The notes beneath the pieces are model-generated. The model did no database searches. It worked only from the letters and a program-made list of their open reading frames with translations, and was not told the DNA's origin. Shown one piece after another: positions 7,579 to 15,295 of a stretch of DNA of 17,710 bases (its first letter is position 1; each line of letters starts with the position of its first letter). The DNA is from DAIRVC01 sp036803025 (GTDB lineage: Bacteria > Chloroflexota > Anaerolineae > Anaerolineales > E44-bin32), in NCBI GenBank assembly GCA_036803025.1, contig DAIRVC010000043.1:1-17710 (forward strand), in the 5' to 3' direction. Both the position numbers and the translations under genes were made by a program.

Positions 7579-9339
7579 TCATTCCAGGCCGCCGATATCC
7601 CACAGCCACTTCTGATTGAGCTCGCGGCGCTTGCCCGGATCCGCCGGCAACTGCAAAGGACGGCCGCGGGCGTCGATCACCAAGCCCAGGGCGCCCCCAC
7701 CGACCCGCAGAGAGCCGGCCCGTCCCGGCCCGCCGAAACCGAGGTCGAACCCGCGCTCCGGCCGCAAGGTCAGCCGGGCGAACTCCCCTTGGGCCAGCGG
7801 GACGCTCACCAACTGCCCGTAGCGCACCTCGCCTTCCAGGCTTTCGCCCTGCCCCTCCCGGTCAACACGCAGGCGGAGCACAGGCCGACCGCGGCGGCCG
7901 TGGCCGACCGGGGAGATGAAGGTTCCCAGACTGGCAAAGCCGCCTGACTCGAGCACCTGCACGGTGGCCAGGGGAAGCGGACCGGCGGCCGCGCCCAGTG
8001 CCGGCATGAGACTGTACGGGTCGAGGACCAGTGTGGTCACCCCGAGCGGCTGGATTGCATCCAGCAGGACCAGCGCGGCATAGCCCGGGCGCGGGGCGCG
8101 TGCCAGCGCCGCGCCACCGGCCAGGATGGGGTCCATCGGAGGCAACAGGCCTGAGGCCGACAGCCCGCCGGTGGCCGGCCAACCCGGTCGCGCCTCTGCC
8201 AGCGCGGTCCGGATCGCCTGCCGGGCCAGGGCATATTCGACGTGCAGCTCCGCCGGCTCCGCCGGCACCGTTCCGGGGCGGAGCGCCTTGTTGTAGATGT
8301 AGTCGCGCACGTCGGCTTCGGCCACTTCCACAGGCAGCCAGCGCGTGATCTTGGCCATCGACGTGTGCTGAAGCAGTCCGGGGAGCGCGTAGCCCAGCCC
8401 CAGGTCCGTGCGGACCGACAGGCGCAGGTCGCCGTCGAAGGCCGCGGCCACCGTCGTCTGGCTGGCCCCCAGGTCGATGCCCAGGACGCCCTTGTTGCGG
8501 TCGTAGACCTTGCTCAGGTAGCGGACCACCCGCCCGAACGCGTCGGCGGTGGAGAGCAGCGCGCCGCCCGACCACTTGGCGAGTTCTCCGAATCCGGAGA
8601 CCTTCGAGGCACGCGTCTCGGCGATCGCTTCGGCCAGGCGCAGGCGCGCCGGGGCCAGATCCTCGATATCGATGGACGGCCTCAGGTTGGGGACGAGCGC
8701 CACCCGCAGCCGGTCGCCGAACTTCTCGACCACCCATGCGCCAAGATGGCGGTTTCCGGAGAACACGATCGTCGGCCGCTCCGGTTCGGCGATCAAGCCC
8801 ACGGCCACGTTGACCACCTCGACCATCCGCATCACCGAGGTCGTCGCGCCGCCGTCCGTGCCGCCGACAATCAAGATCAGGTCCGGCCGCGCCGCCAGGA
8901 TCAGGTCGATCTGCTCCTCTTCCCGGCGGCGGTCCATCAATCCGATTTCATCGACCACATCCAGGTAGGTAGAGATGGCCAGCCGGTGTGCGCTTTCCAC
9001 GGAGATGCCCGGCATCAGGCCGACGAGCACAGTGCGCACCTTCGGCCCGGCCGACGTGGTGGCAACGCAGACATCCACCCCGGCGCCATCGCGATTGGCC
9101 GGCGTGATCAATGCCTCCGACTCGTCGACCAGGCTGCGGCCGGTGATATCTTGCAGGCTGTGAATCGCCAGGCGCACGCCCTCACTGATATCCGAGAGCG
9201 GCGGCTCGGCGGTCGAACTGGCCCGGCCGGTCGCCACCAGCCGATAGCGCCCGTCGACGACGTCGAACAGGCTGGCGCGCGTGTTCACGCTGCCAACATC
9301 GACGGCCAACAGGGTATCGGCATCCAGGATCGAACTCAT
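7579..9339 (-). CDS. MutL-family (glutamate mutase MutL-like) ASKHA ATPase with C-terminal extension
   Basis: This is a 586-residue protein with the motif series of the MutL family (Pfam MutL, named after the glutamate mutase accessory protein) in the actin/hexokinase/Hsp70 (ASKHA) superfamily. The phosphate-1 loop is AVDVGSVNTRASLFD at 12-26. VGGTDGGATTS at 158-168 and IVFSGNRHL at 191-199 match conserved MutL segments, and the phosphate-2 loop is GIDLGASQTTVAAAF at 287-301. Family members from glutamate mutase operons are near 460 residues. Here an extra, Gly- and beta-rich region (about 455-586) follows. No cobalamin-binding mutase subunit lies in this window, and the neighbours are membrane proteins, so a mutase-reactivating role is doubtful. 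The ATG at 9339 has GGAGG just upstream. It is soluble by sequence, with no membrane span seen. ATP binding is expected from the motifs; the partner protein is unknown. Confidence 0.87.
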   Translation of the reverse strand: MSSILDADTLLAVDVGSVNTRASLFDVVDGRYRLVATGRASSTAEPPLSDISEGVRLAIHSLQDITGRSLVDESEALITPANRDGAGVDVCVATTSAGPKVRTVLVGLMPGISVESAHRLAISTYLDVVDEIGLMDRRREEEQIDLILAARPDLILIVGGTDGGATTSVMRMVEVVNVAVGLIAEPERPTIVFSGNRHLGAWVVEKFGDRLRVALVPNLRPSIDIEDLAPARLRLAEAIAETRASKVSGFGELAKWSGGALLSTADAFGRVVRYLSKVYDRNKGVLGIDLGASQTTVAAAFDGDLRLSVRTDLGLGYALPGLLQHTSMAKITRWLPVEVAEADVRDYIYNKALRPGTVPAEPAELHVEYALARQAIRTALAEARPGWPATGGLSASGLLPPMDPILAGGAALARAPRPGYAALVLLDAIQPLGVTTLVLDPYSLMPALGAAAGPLPLATVQVLESGGFASLGTFISPVGHGRRGRPVLRLRVDREGQGESLEGEVRYGQLVSVPLAQGEFARLTLRPERGFDLGFGGPGRAGSLRVGGGALGLVIDARGRPLQLPADPGKRRELNQKWLWDIGGLE

Positions 9340-9385
9340 GCGCCTCCGACCGTAATCATCCCGCCTGAGGGCGCGGGCCCCCCCG

Positions 9386-10087
9386 TCAGCCCCCGAAGAA
9401 GCTGAAAACCAGCGACAACAGGAACTGCACGCGTTCCGCCAGGACGGCCATGGCTGCCGCCAGCCCGCCGGCGTACATCACCCCGAAAGTCAACGCAATG
9501 AACAGCCGCCCGACATAGGCGACCCAGGTGGCCAAGCGCGAACGCGTCGCCTGACCGGTCGCATCGCGCCGGGCGGTGAACTGGAAGTAGACCAGTGTGC
9601 TGATCGTCCCGGCCAGCAGGACGACGACGTTCAACATCCGCTCCAACCCGGTCTCGCCAGTCAGGGGAGTGACGGCGCGCGGGTCGAGACTGTCCATGGC
9701 GGCGATCGTCTGGGGGACAAGCGTCCCGGTCACCGCGCCGCCGACCACCAGGGCCGCGCCGACCCCGACCATCAACGCCACCGGGAGCGACCCCGGCCCG
9801 GCCGTTGATCGCCACGCCTTGAGCGACAGCATCAGGACCAGCAGCCAGGGCACGATCAGCAGCGAGGTGAAGGCCCCCAGTCCGCCGCTCACGACCGGGG
9901 TGATGAGCCTCGGGATCAGGACGTTGTGCACGGCGATGGACCCGGCATATCCGGCCGCCATCCCGACGAAGATGTGCACTGCCAGGCGGAAGAGGACGTT
10001 ATCCCCGACCAGGTAGCTCAGCACCATCATGGTCAGCAGTGCAGCCAGGAGGGTTCCCAGCGGCTGCAAGGAGGCGATGTTGGACAT
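9386..10087 (-). CDS. Polytopic membrane protein of unknown function (233 aa)
   Basis: This is a strongly hydrophobic protein with about six, possibly seven, membrane segments near residues 9-27, 33-55, 69-88, 102-122, 150-170, 188-214 and 218-231. A polar loop of about 27 residues (123-149) and a basic loop (171-187, several Arg) suggest that the latter is cytoplasmic by the positive-inside rule. I recognise no transporter signature and cannot name the family. It starts 15 nt after the stop of the zinc-ribbon/WL-repeat gene and ends 46 nt before the MutL-like gene, so it is probably co-transcribed with both. A membrane anchor or channel partner for the ASKHA protein is one inference from position. 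The 46-nt gap downstream contains a run of seven C (7 G in the transcript). Confidence 0.82.
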   Translation of the reverse strand: MSNIASLQPLGTLLAALLTMMVLSYLVGDNVLFRLAVHIFVGMAAGYAGSIAVHNVLIPRLITPVVSGGLGAFTSLLIVPWLLVLMLSLKAWRSTAGPGSLPVALMVGVGAALVVGGAVTGTLVPQTIAAMDSLDPRAVTPLTGETGLERMLNVVVLLAGTISTLVYFQFTARRDATGQATRSRLATWVAYVGRLFIALTFGVMYAGGLAAAMAVLAERVQFLLSLVFSFFGG

Positions 10088-10102
10088 GCCTGGCTCTCGA
10101 CC

Positions 10103-12313
10103 TCAAGCCCGGCGGCGCGCAAGGAGCGCCGTCAACAAGCCATAGCCGGCGCCCAGCGCCAGCGCGAGTTCCGCCACGAACAAGCCGGAGCCGAATCCGC
10201 CCCAGATGGATTGCGCCCCGCCCGGCCGCCCGTTGGCATTCTCATAGGCCGCCGCCGCCGGCAGCCCGGCCAGGATCGCATCCACCTGCGGATTGAGCGT
10301 TTCGTAATACGGCCGCACCATCGGCTCGACGCCGGCGCTCAATACCATTAGGAGGGGCACCTCCCCCAGCCTGGGCGAGGCCTGCTCGATCCATGTGCGC
10401 GCCGTCTCTGCCCCGGAGGTGATCAGTATCACCGCGCCGAAATCGCTGAGCGCAGTCACCCCGCTCAGCATGGACGATTCCCACCCCGAGCGACTGGTCA
10501 ACTCGGCCGGCAGCAGATATCCGTGCGGCACAGCTTGCCGAGGGTCCTCGGCGAAGAGCTGCACTGCCGCTGGTCCGCCGGGCAGGAATCCCAGATGCAG
10601 ATAGTCCCGGCCGTTCTGGTAACCGACGGCCACGCCGGCTCGAACCAGCAGCCGTTCCGCCAGCGGCGGCCCGGATGGCCGGGTCGAGACCGTAGCGATG
10701 CGCAGGCCGCGCGAGATCATGTGGTCGAGCATCGGACCGGCGACCGCCTCCAGCTCCCCACTGTAGCCGGGCTCGTAGTCGATCACCAGCAACGCCGGCC
10801 GCTCGACCGGCAGCGCATTGATGCGCCCGATGAACGGATTGAGATCGGGCGGGCCGAGGACGGGCAGGGCAAACGCGGGCAGTCCGGCCGTCATGGGCAG
10901 CGCCACACCGAGCAGGAGCACAAGCGACAGGACCCAGCGCACCAGCGGGATCCGTCGGCGGCCCGGGGCCGCCGGGGGAAGCTCCCGCTCCTCCTCCTGC
11001 ACCATGCGATGCAGGAACTCGGCATGTGCATATTGCCGCTCGGTGACATCCAGGCGGGCCGAGCCGACGTCCCGCTGACGAGGGATGGCAACCACCGGCT
11101 CGGCCAGCAGCACGCCTCGCAGGCCGGCCAACGGGCCGGCCGCCTCGACCAGCTGCTCCTCCTCGGGTTGGATCTCCACGACCGGCCGGAAGGTCTCCAT
11201 CGGCCGCATGGCTTCAAGCCAGGCCGGAAGGGTCGCCGGAGCCAGATTGACCCCTTGCTCCTCGGCCTGCGGTTTGGGTGGAGCCGCCGCAGGTTTAGCC
11301 TCGCTCAACCACTCCGGCAGCTTGATCGAGTCGATATCGAAATCGGCGGCCTCGCCGGGCACAAACGGCAGCCCCTCCTCCGGAAGCAGGGCCGGGGTGT
11401 GCGGGAGAGGTTCAGGCCCGGCAGGCTCGACGAGAGCCGGCGGCTCCGGAGCGGCCCCCGCCCGACTCGGCGGGACGGCGATGGAAGGGGACTCCCCTGC
11501 TGGCGGCCAGGCCGAGGCAGGGGTCGCCGGCGCTGGCGGCCAGGCCGGCGTAGGTGTCTCGGGTTCCGACGGCCAAGCCGGGGCTGGCTTCTCCGGCGGT
11601 GGCGCCGCCTTTCCGCGCGAGAAAGGAACGGCGATCGGGCGCGAGGGCGGTTCCCACGGCGTGCTCGGCAGCGCCGGGGATTCCTCCGCCGCCTCTTCCT
11701 CCACCGGAGGTTGTGGCAACCAGGACGGCAGGCTGGCCGGGGGGGGCTTGATCGCTGGCGTGCCCTCGTCCGGCGGGCGCAGGATCTCCGGCAGCGGTGG
11801 CGCTTCACGCGGCGGCACCTGCCCCTCTTGAGGCACGCGCAACCGGCTGAGCCAATCCTCCTCCGGCTCCGGCGCCGATTCCTCCGCCGGCACGTCCTCC
11901 GCCGCCTTTCGCTCGCGCACCCGCGCCAGCCAATCCGGGACTTCCGGCTCGGCCGGAGCGGCAGGTTGTGGCGGGGCGGGCTCCACGGCGTCTGAGACCC
12001 AGGCCGGTACCTCGCCCTTCGGCGGACCCTCTTCCTCCGCCTCAGCCCGGCGCAGGCGCGACAACCAGTCCGGCCCACCCTCCTCGGGTGGAGGTGGCGT
12101 GGGCTCGGCCTGCCCTCGGACCGCCTCCTGGCGAATCCGGCTCAGCCAATCGGTCTCTTCGGGCTCAGCCTCGCTCGGCGGGATCCCTTCTGCCGGACCG
12201 CCGGCCAGCAGCGGACGCAGGCGCGCGCTGCAGAAGGCGCATACCTCCGCCTCTTCGGGGTTGGCCTGGCTGCACATCGGACAGCGGATCTCGGCCACCG
12301 GCCTACTCTCCAT
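10103..12313 (-). CDS. Zinc-ribbon membrane protein with repeated WL motifs and an extracytoplasmic alpha/beta domain
   Basis: This is a 736-residue modular protein of unknown function. It opens with a zinc ribbon (C11-x2-C14 and C25-x2-C28). Then comes a long Pro/Glu-rich region (about 40-445) carrying short Trp-Leu-type motifs: DWLSR at 55, 82 and 153, DWLAR at 127, PAWVSD at 103, PSWLP at 196, PEWLS at 333 and PAWLE at 363, plus three AWP steps near 246-270. A membrane segment (about 457-481) leads to an apparently extracytoplasmic alpha/beta domain (about 505-690, beginning PALLVIDYEPGYSGE), and a second segment (about 706-731) with an RRR end returns to the cytoplasm. The WL motifs look like short linear docking sites on a disordered cytoplasmic arm. 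The ATG at 12313 overlaps the upstream gene by 11 nt; a GTG at 12298 would also keep all four Cys. An 8-G run (11739-11746) does not break the frame. Confidence 0.85.
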   Translation of the reverse strand: MESRPVAEIRCPMCSQANPEEAEVCAFCSARLRPLLAGGPAEGIPPSEAEPEETDWLSRIRQEAVRGQAEPTPPPPEEGGPDWLSRLRRAEAEEEGPPKGEVPAWVSDAVEPAPPQPAAPAEPEVPDWLARVRERKAAEDVPAEESAPEPEEDWLSRLRVPQEGQVPPREAPPLPEILRPPDEGTPAIKPPPASLPSWLPQPPVEEEAAEESPALPSTPWEPPSRPIAVPFSRGKAAPPPEKPAPAWPSEPETPTPAWPPAPATPASAWPPAGESPSIAVPPSRAGAAPEPPALVEPAGPEPLPHTPALLPEEGLPFVPGEAADFDIDSIKLPEWLSEAKPAAAPPKPQAEEQGVNLAPATLPAWLEAMRPMETFRPVVEIQPEEEQLVEAAGPLAGLRGVLLAEPVVAIPRQRDVGSARLDVTERQYAHAEFLHRMVQEEERELPPAAPGRRRIPLVRWVLSLVLLLGVALPMTAGLPAFALPVLGPPDLNPFIGRINALPVERPALLVIDYEPGYSGELEAVAGPMLDHMISRGLRIATVSTRPSGPPLAERLLVRAGVAVGYQNGRDYLHLGFLPGGPAAVQLFAEDPRQAVPHGYLLPAELTSRSGWESSMLSGVTALSDFGAVILITSGAETARTWIEQASPRLGEVPLLMVLSAGVEPMVRPYYETLNPQVDAILAGLPAAAAYENANGRPGGAQSIWGGFGSGLFVAELALALGAGYGLLTALLARRRA

Positions 12314-12938
12314 ACGGCCGGTCGGCCGCCAGCAGCACGCGAAGGCCGGTGGCGATGGCCCCCAGCGCTACGCCGAGCAAGATGCCCCGCGCGCCGCCGG
12401 CCGCCCAGACCTGGGCCAGCCAGTTGCGGACGTCGCGGAAGAAGGTGTTGAGCACACCTTCACTCCCGATCACCCACGGGCCGGTGCCCAGCAAGACCAG
12501 GAAGCCTACGCCCACGAATACCAGGCTGACCAGGTCCCGCCGGCGCGTCACCACCCTGAATCCGGCGACGGTCAAGGTGACGGCCAACAGCGCCATCAGG
12601 CTGGCTTCGATCGGCAGCTGGACATTGTTGAACAGGAACAGGATGACCGGGCTGTCCGGGCCGAACAACAAGCCCAGGATGAGGGTGACCAGGAAGAATA
12701 GCAGCAGGACTGCGCTGTAGGGCCAGCCCTTCTCCTGCTGGCTGACCTTCGACCAGTGGACGCCCAGGAGGTTGAGCAGCCCGAGCATCAAGGCCCAGGC
12801 GGCCAGCAGTACAGCCCAGTCGACCAGAATCTGTCGCGCCAGGCGCAGCGCCTCAATCTCGAAGAAGAACCCGAGCAGGACGATCAGGCCGACGGCGGAG
12901 GCCACGGCAGCCCAGATGAGGGAAGCCCGCACTCTCAT
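12303..12938 (-). CDS. Six-segment membrane protein of unknown function (211 aa)
   Basis: This is a small integral membrane protein with hydrophobic segments near residues 6-27, 37-59, 74-94, 110-130, 136-152 and 183-203. A basic loop (TRRRD, 131-135) sits between segments four and five. A probably amphipathic stretch (about 160-180, TFFRDVRNWLAQVW) precedes the last segment. I do not recognise a family or any catalytic motif. Its start codon overlaps the stop of the preceding 248-aa gene in a 4-nt ATGA overlap, and its end overlaps the zinc-ribbon gene by 11 nt, so the three are almost certainly translated from one message in a fixed order. A structural partner in a membrane complex is a fair inference from this coupling. 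Confidence 0.84.
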   Translation of the reverse strand: MRVRASLIWAAVASAVGLIVLLGFFFEIEALRLARQILVDWAVLLAAWALMLGLLNLLGVHWSKVSQQEKGWPYSAVLLLFFLVTLILGLLFGPDSPVILFLFNNVQLPIEASLMALLAVTLTVAGFRVVTRRRDLVSLVFVGVGFLVLLGTGPWVIGSEGVLNTFFRDVRNWLAQVWAAGGARGILLGVALGAIATGLRVLLAADRPYGE

Positions 12939-13681
12939 AGGAGATCCAAGAGCGTGCGCAGGATCGTCCCGGCCAGCATCAACCCCACAATCAGAAAGCG
13001 CACAACGTCCTGAGCGCGCAGGCTGGCGCGATGCAGCTCACCGACATTCAAGTACGCGCCGCCGGCGAAGACCTCCTCGCCGATGAGCGGGTGCTCGGCG
13101 GCGGCGTACATCAGCGCCTGCGAGGGGATGTCGTCCGTCCCGGCCAGCACGAAGGCCTGGCGCCGCTCGCCGAACTCGGCGGCCAGGGCACCCTCGGCGC
13201 CGAACGAACCGACCAACATGTGAATGGAGACATCCTCGGAGTCCAGCAGCGTGGGCAGGCTGGCTACATAGGAAAAGGGCGTCGGGCCCAGCATGCGGGC
13301 CGCCGTCGGCTGATAGCGCTCCCGCGCCCCGACCTTCGCGTACGCGGCGCGCAGCGTGTCCTGGGCCAGGATTGCCAACGCACCGTCGCCTGCGGTGACG
13401 ACCGCAGGCTTGTCGCTCATCGTCGTCGCCACGGCCACCCGCGATAGGACGGCCAGGCCGGCCAGGGCCGGGGCGCAGTCTCGACCGGGGACTGAACCGG
13501 TCCCCAGAGAAAGATGCACCCGCTCGCCGGCCTCGACGGCCCGCTCGATCCCGCGGCCAAGCATCTCGAATCCCGGCATCGGGCGGAAGACCGCCGGCCA
13601 ACGACGCCCCATTACCCCGTACAGGAGCAAAAGCCCGACGAAGACCAGCAGCGCGATCAGCCCGAAGACATCGATCCCCAT
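12935..13681 (-). CDS. Unknown protein with N- and C-terminal membrane segments (possibly DUF6754-like)
   Basis: This is a 248-residue protein with an N-terminal membrane segment (about 4-23), a basic stretch (RRWPAVFRP, 26-34), a soluble domain of roughly 190 residues and a C-terminal membrane segment (about 226-246). The soluble domain includes HLSLGTGSVPGRD near 56-68, TAGDGALAI near 96-104 and LAGTDDIPSQA near 179-189. It looks alpha/beta and conserved, but I see no known catalytic motif. From memory it resembles proteins called DUF6754 in Chloroflexota; this is not confirmed. I chose the ATG at 13681: the frame stays open far upstream, but that part is Arg/Gly-rich, unlike a protein start, and overlaps the 80-aa gene. 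GAGGGA lies upstream of the chosen start. The gene begins 2 nt after the 80-aa gene and shares a 4-nt overlap with the next membrane protein. Confidence 0.82.
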   Translation of the reverse strand: MGIDVFGLIALLVFVGLLLLYGVMGRRWPAVFRPMPGFEMLGRGIERAVEAGERVHLSLGTGSVPGRDCAPALAGLAVLSRVAVATTMSDKPAVVTAGDGALAILAQDTLRAAYAKVGARERYQPTAARMLGPTPFSYVASLPTLLDSEDVSIHMLVGSFGAEGALAAEFGERRQAFVLAGTDDIPSQALMYAAAEHPLIGEEVFAGGAYLNVGELHRASLRAQDVVRFLIVGLMLAGTILRTLLDLL

Positions 13682-13683
13682 GT

Positions 13684-13926
13684 CTACGGTCCCTCGCGCA
13701 GCTGCCCAACAAGGTCCTTCAGACCCTGTGGGTCCTCCAACAATCGGGCCAGGCGGTTGGCGCTGGCGCTCGAAGCGCCCAGGAATGGTTCGACCACATA
13801 GGTCAGTTGCGCGGCAAAGGGCGCCAACGGCGCCCCTGCCTCCAGCACCACCGCGGCCAGATCCCCGAGCCCGGCGCGCTGCAAACGCTGTGCCAGCAGT
13901 TGGGAGAACTCGTGTTCCCCGTCCAT
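13684..13926 (-). CDS. Small unknown protein (80 aa), first gene of the minus-strand block
   Basis: This is an 80-residue, probably cytoplasmic, alpha-helical protein (MDGEHEFSQL start; mixed Leu/Ala helices; acidic ends) with no recognised motif. A longer in-frame extension to 13995 exists, but its extra residues (Arg- and Cys-rich) would cross the promoter-like bases, so I prefer the ATG at 13926. No Shine-Dalgarno is visible before this ATG. An extended -10 box ends 11 nt upstream, so the message would carry only a few leader bases and could be translated leaderless. The stop lies 2 nt before the start of the 248-aa gene, which argues for a genuine, coupled gene. Its role is unknown; position suggests it belongs to the same membrane-associated set. 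Confidence 0.66.
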   Translation of the reverse strand: MDGEHEFSQLLAQRLQRAGLGDLAAVVLEAGAPLAPFAAQLTYVVEPFLGASSASANRLARLLEDPQGLKDLVGQLREGP

Positions 13927-13937
13927 ACAATCGGCGG

Positions 13938-13966
13938 AGTATAGCACAAGGCCCCCGCTGCAACCA
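13938..13966 (-). promoter_or_regulatory. Extended -10 promoter for the minus-strand gene block
   Basis: Reading on the minus strand there is TGCTATACT: the -10 box TATACT (13943-13938) with the extended TGn element in front. The -35 position at 17 bp spacing (13966-13961, TGGTTG) is a poor match, which an extended -10 can compensate. Transcription would start near 13931, about five bases before the ATG at 13926. It is the only promoter-like site I found for the block down to the signalling genes. Confidence 0.5.
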
Positions 13967-13983
13967 CACGGTCGACGCCGTCG

Positions 13984-14011
13984 TTGCGTCCGCAACTCGG
14001 AAGGTTATAAT
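13984..14011 (+). promoter_or_regulatory. Sigma-70-type promoter for the nurA-herA module
   Basis: A perfect TATAAT -10 box (14006-14011) lies 16 bp after TTGCGT (13984-13989), a half match to TTGACA. The predicted transcription start is near 14018, giving a leader of about 23 nt that contains AAGGGG (14029-14034) before the ATG at 14041. It is arranged divergently from the minus-strand promoter, with the two -10 boxes about 62 bp apart, so a regulator bound between them could affect both. Confidence 0.62.
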
Positions 14012-14040
14012 GCGGAACGGGTGTTCGAAGGGGATGGAAG

Positions 14041-15222
14041 ATGAGTCTAGACCTTCCTCAGGTCCTCCCACAGGTCAATGCGCTAGCCGAGGAGGCTGCC
14101 AGGAGGCTGGAGAACCTGGAACAACTCCTAAGGCACGCCAACGACGGCCTCTCCCAAGCCGGCCAATTGGAAAGGTCGGCAATCCTGGAGCGGATCGCCC
14201 GAGCTGGCGAACATTGGCCCGGCGCCATCCCTACCCTGGAGCCTCTTGAGGCGGCCTTCGAGTGCCCTCCCCTTCCCCCGGAGTTCAACGTCGTCGCTGC
14301 CGATGGTTCTCAGGTATACCCCGACCGTCACAGCCTGAGCCTCTTCTACCTGATCAACACCGGCAGCATTTGCGTCAGGGCCGGCCGCGGGACCCCTCCA
14401 GAGACAGTGAGCAGACCACAGGTCGTTTATGAGGAGGAGGACCTCTACGGGCAGTTCGACGGCCTGATCCCCTCGGCCATGATCGATGGGCAGCGCGACG
14501 TGGCGGAAATGGCCGAACTCGCTCGGCTGGGTGCGGCCTCCAAAGACAAGCCGACGCTGGCGATCCTTGACAATGGGCTGCTCCTCTGGGTCGCCCATCA
14601 ACCAGGCATTTCCCTCAGCCCGCAGGTCGGCAAGCTGCTGGCGTCGTACCTGGAACACATGGGCGTGTTGAAGTCCGCCGATGTGGCCGTCGCCGGATTC
14701 ATCGACCGCCCGCGAAACGACAACGTCCTGTCTTTGATCCATCTGGCATCCGCAACACAGGGGGCGGGCAGCGAGGAGTCGGGGCGCCGACATCCATGGC
14801 GAGGGCTCACCGACCGTGCCTTGTTTTCCGGGCGGTTGCGTCCTTTCCAGAGGAGCGCCCGCTTTCAGCATGCTTCACCGGTTAACCAGCGATTCCGCGA
14901 CGCCGGTCATGCTGTGGAGTTCTTCTACCTCTGCCTTGCGCAGGGACACATCGTCCGCGTGGAGATCCCCGCCTGGGTTGGAGAGCGACCCGAGTTGCTC
15001 GGTTTCGTCCACGCCGGGCTTGTGGATCAGTGTAGCACCCCGGAGGGTTTTCCCTACGCTCTGGTGCGTGCCCACGAGCTTGCGGTTGTCACGATGGAAG
15101 ATCGCCAGGCGCTGGAAGACATGCTCGCCGGCGCTCTCTTGGATCGAGGTCTCTCGGCCTCACCCTCGCGCAAGTCTCAGACGAAGCAGTGGACCGGGGC
15201 GCGGCGCCGCCACCGCCTCTAG
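14041..15222 (+). CDS. nurA: NurA-type 5'-3' nuclease
   Basis: This is a 393-residue protein with the NurA domain, the RNase H-like nuclease that partners HerA ATPase in DNA end resection. Visible acidic motifs are VAADGSQ with D88 (motif I), LAILDNG with D177, and GFIDRPRND with D222. The C-terminal segment GFPYALVRAHELAVVT (about 339-354) matches the late NurA motif containing the conserved His. The N-terminus (1-60) is helical and may form the coiled part of the dimer. The length fits the family (about 350-450). The last 20 residues are Arg/Lys-rich and vary from the rest of the domain. The start is supported by AAGGGG at 6 nt spacing and by the promoter just upstream. It is followed 69 nt later by a small barrel protein and then HerA. 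Nuclease identity is confident by motif; the in vivo role (repair or defence) is inferred. Confidence 0.9.
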   Translation: MSLDLPQVLPQVNALAEEAARRLENLEQLLRHANDGLSQAGQLERSAILERIARAGEHWPGAIPTLEPLEAAFECPPLPPEFNVVAADGSQVYPDRHSLSLFYLINTGSICVRAGRGTPPETVSRPQVVYEEEDLYGQFDGLIPSAMIDGQRDVAEMAELARLGAASKDKPTLAILDNGLLLWVAHQPGISLSPQVGKLLASYLEHMGVLKSADVAVAGFIDRPRNDNVLSLIHLASATQGAGSEESGRRHPWRGLTDRALFSGRLRPFQRSARFQHASPVNQRFRDAGHAVEFFYLCLAQGHIVRVEIPAWVGERPELLGFVHAGLVDQCSTPEGFPYALVRAHELAVVTMEDRQALEDMLAGALLDRGLSASPSRKSQTKQWTGARRRHRL

Positions 15223-15259
15223 CGACGCGTTGGCCTGCAGGCCGGACTTGCTGAGGGAG

Positions 15260-15295
15260 ATGCCCATCATCATCGGTGAGGAAACCACGACATGA
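15260..15295 (+). other. Eleven-codon mini-ORF ending in an ATGA overlap with the barrel gene
   Basis: A short frame (MPIIIGEETTT) begins at ATG 15260 and its TGA overlaps the ATG of the following gene (ATGA at 15292-15295). GAGGGAG lies directly in front of the ATG, too close for ideal initiation. It could couple ribosomes into the barrel gene, or be chance in a 69-nt spacer. Confidence 0.2.

Noticed and set aside
8242..9405. A 387-codon plus-strand frame opposite the MutL-like gene
   Set aside because: It is antisense to all ASKHA motifs, has no ribosome site and no recognisable domain.
11739..11746. A possible frameshift at an 8-G run in the zinc-ribbon gene
   Set aside because: WL motifs upstream and downstream stay in the same frame, so the run does not disrupt the protein.
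10523..11995. A 490-codon plus-strand frame opposite the zinc-ribbon gene
   Set aside because: Arg/Gly-rich low-complexity translation, explained by the Pro/Glu-rich coding region on the other strand.
13682..14071. The N-terminal extension of the 248-aa protein's frame up to 14071
   Set aside because: It would cover the 80-aa gene and both promoter boxes, and its residues are Arg/Gly-rich without membrane or domain character. ATG 13681 begins directly at a membrane segment.
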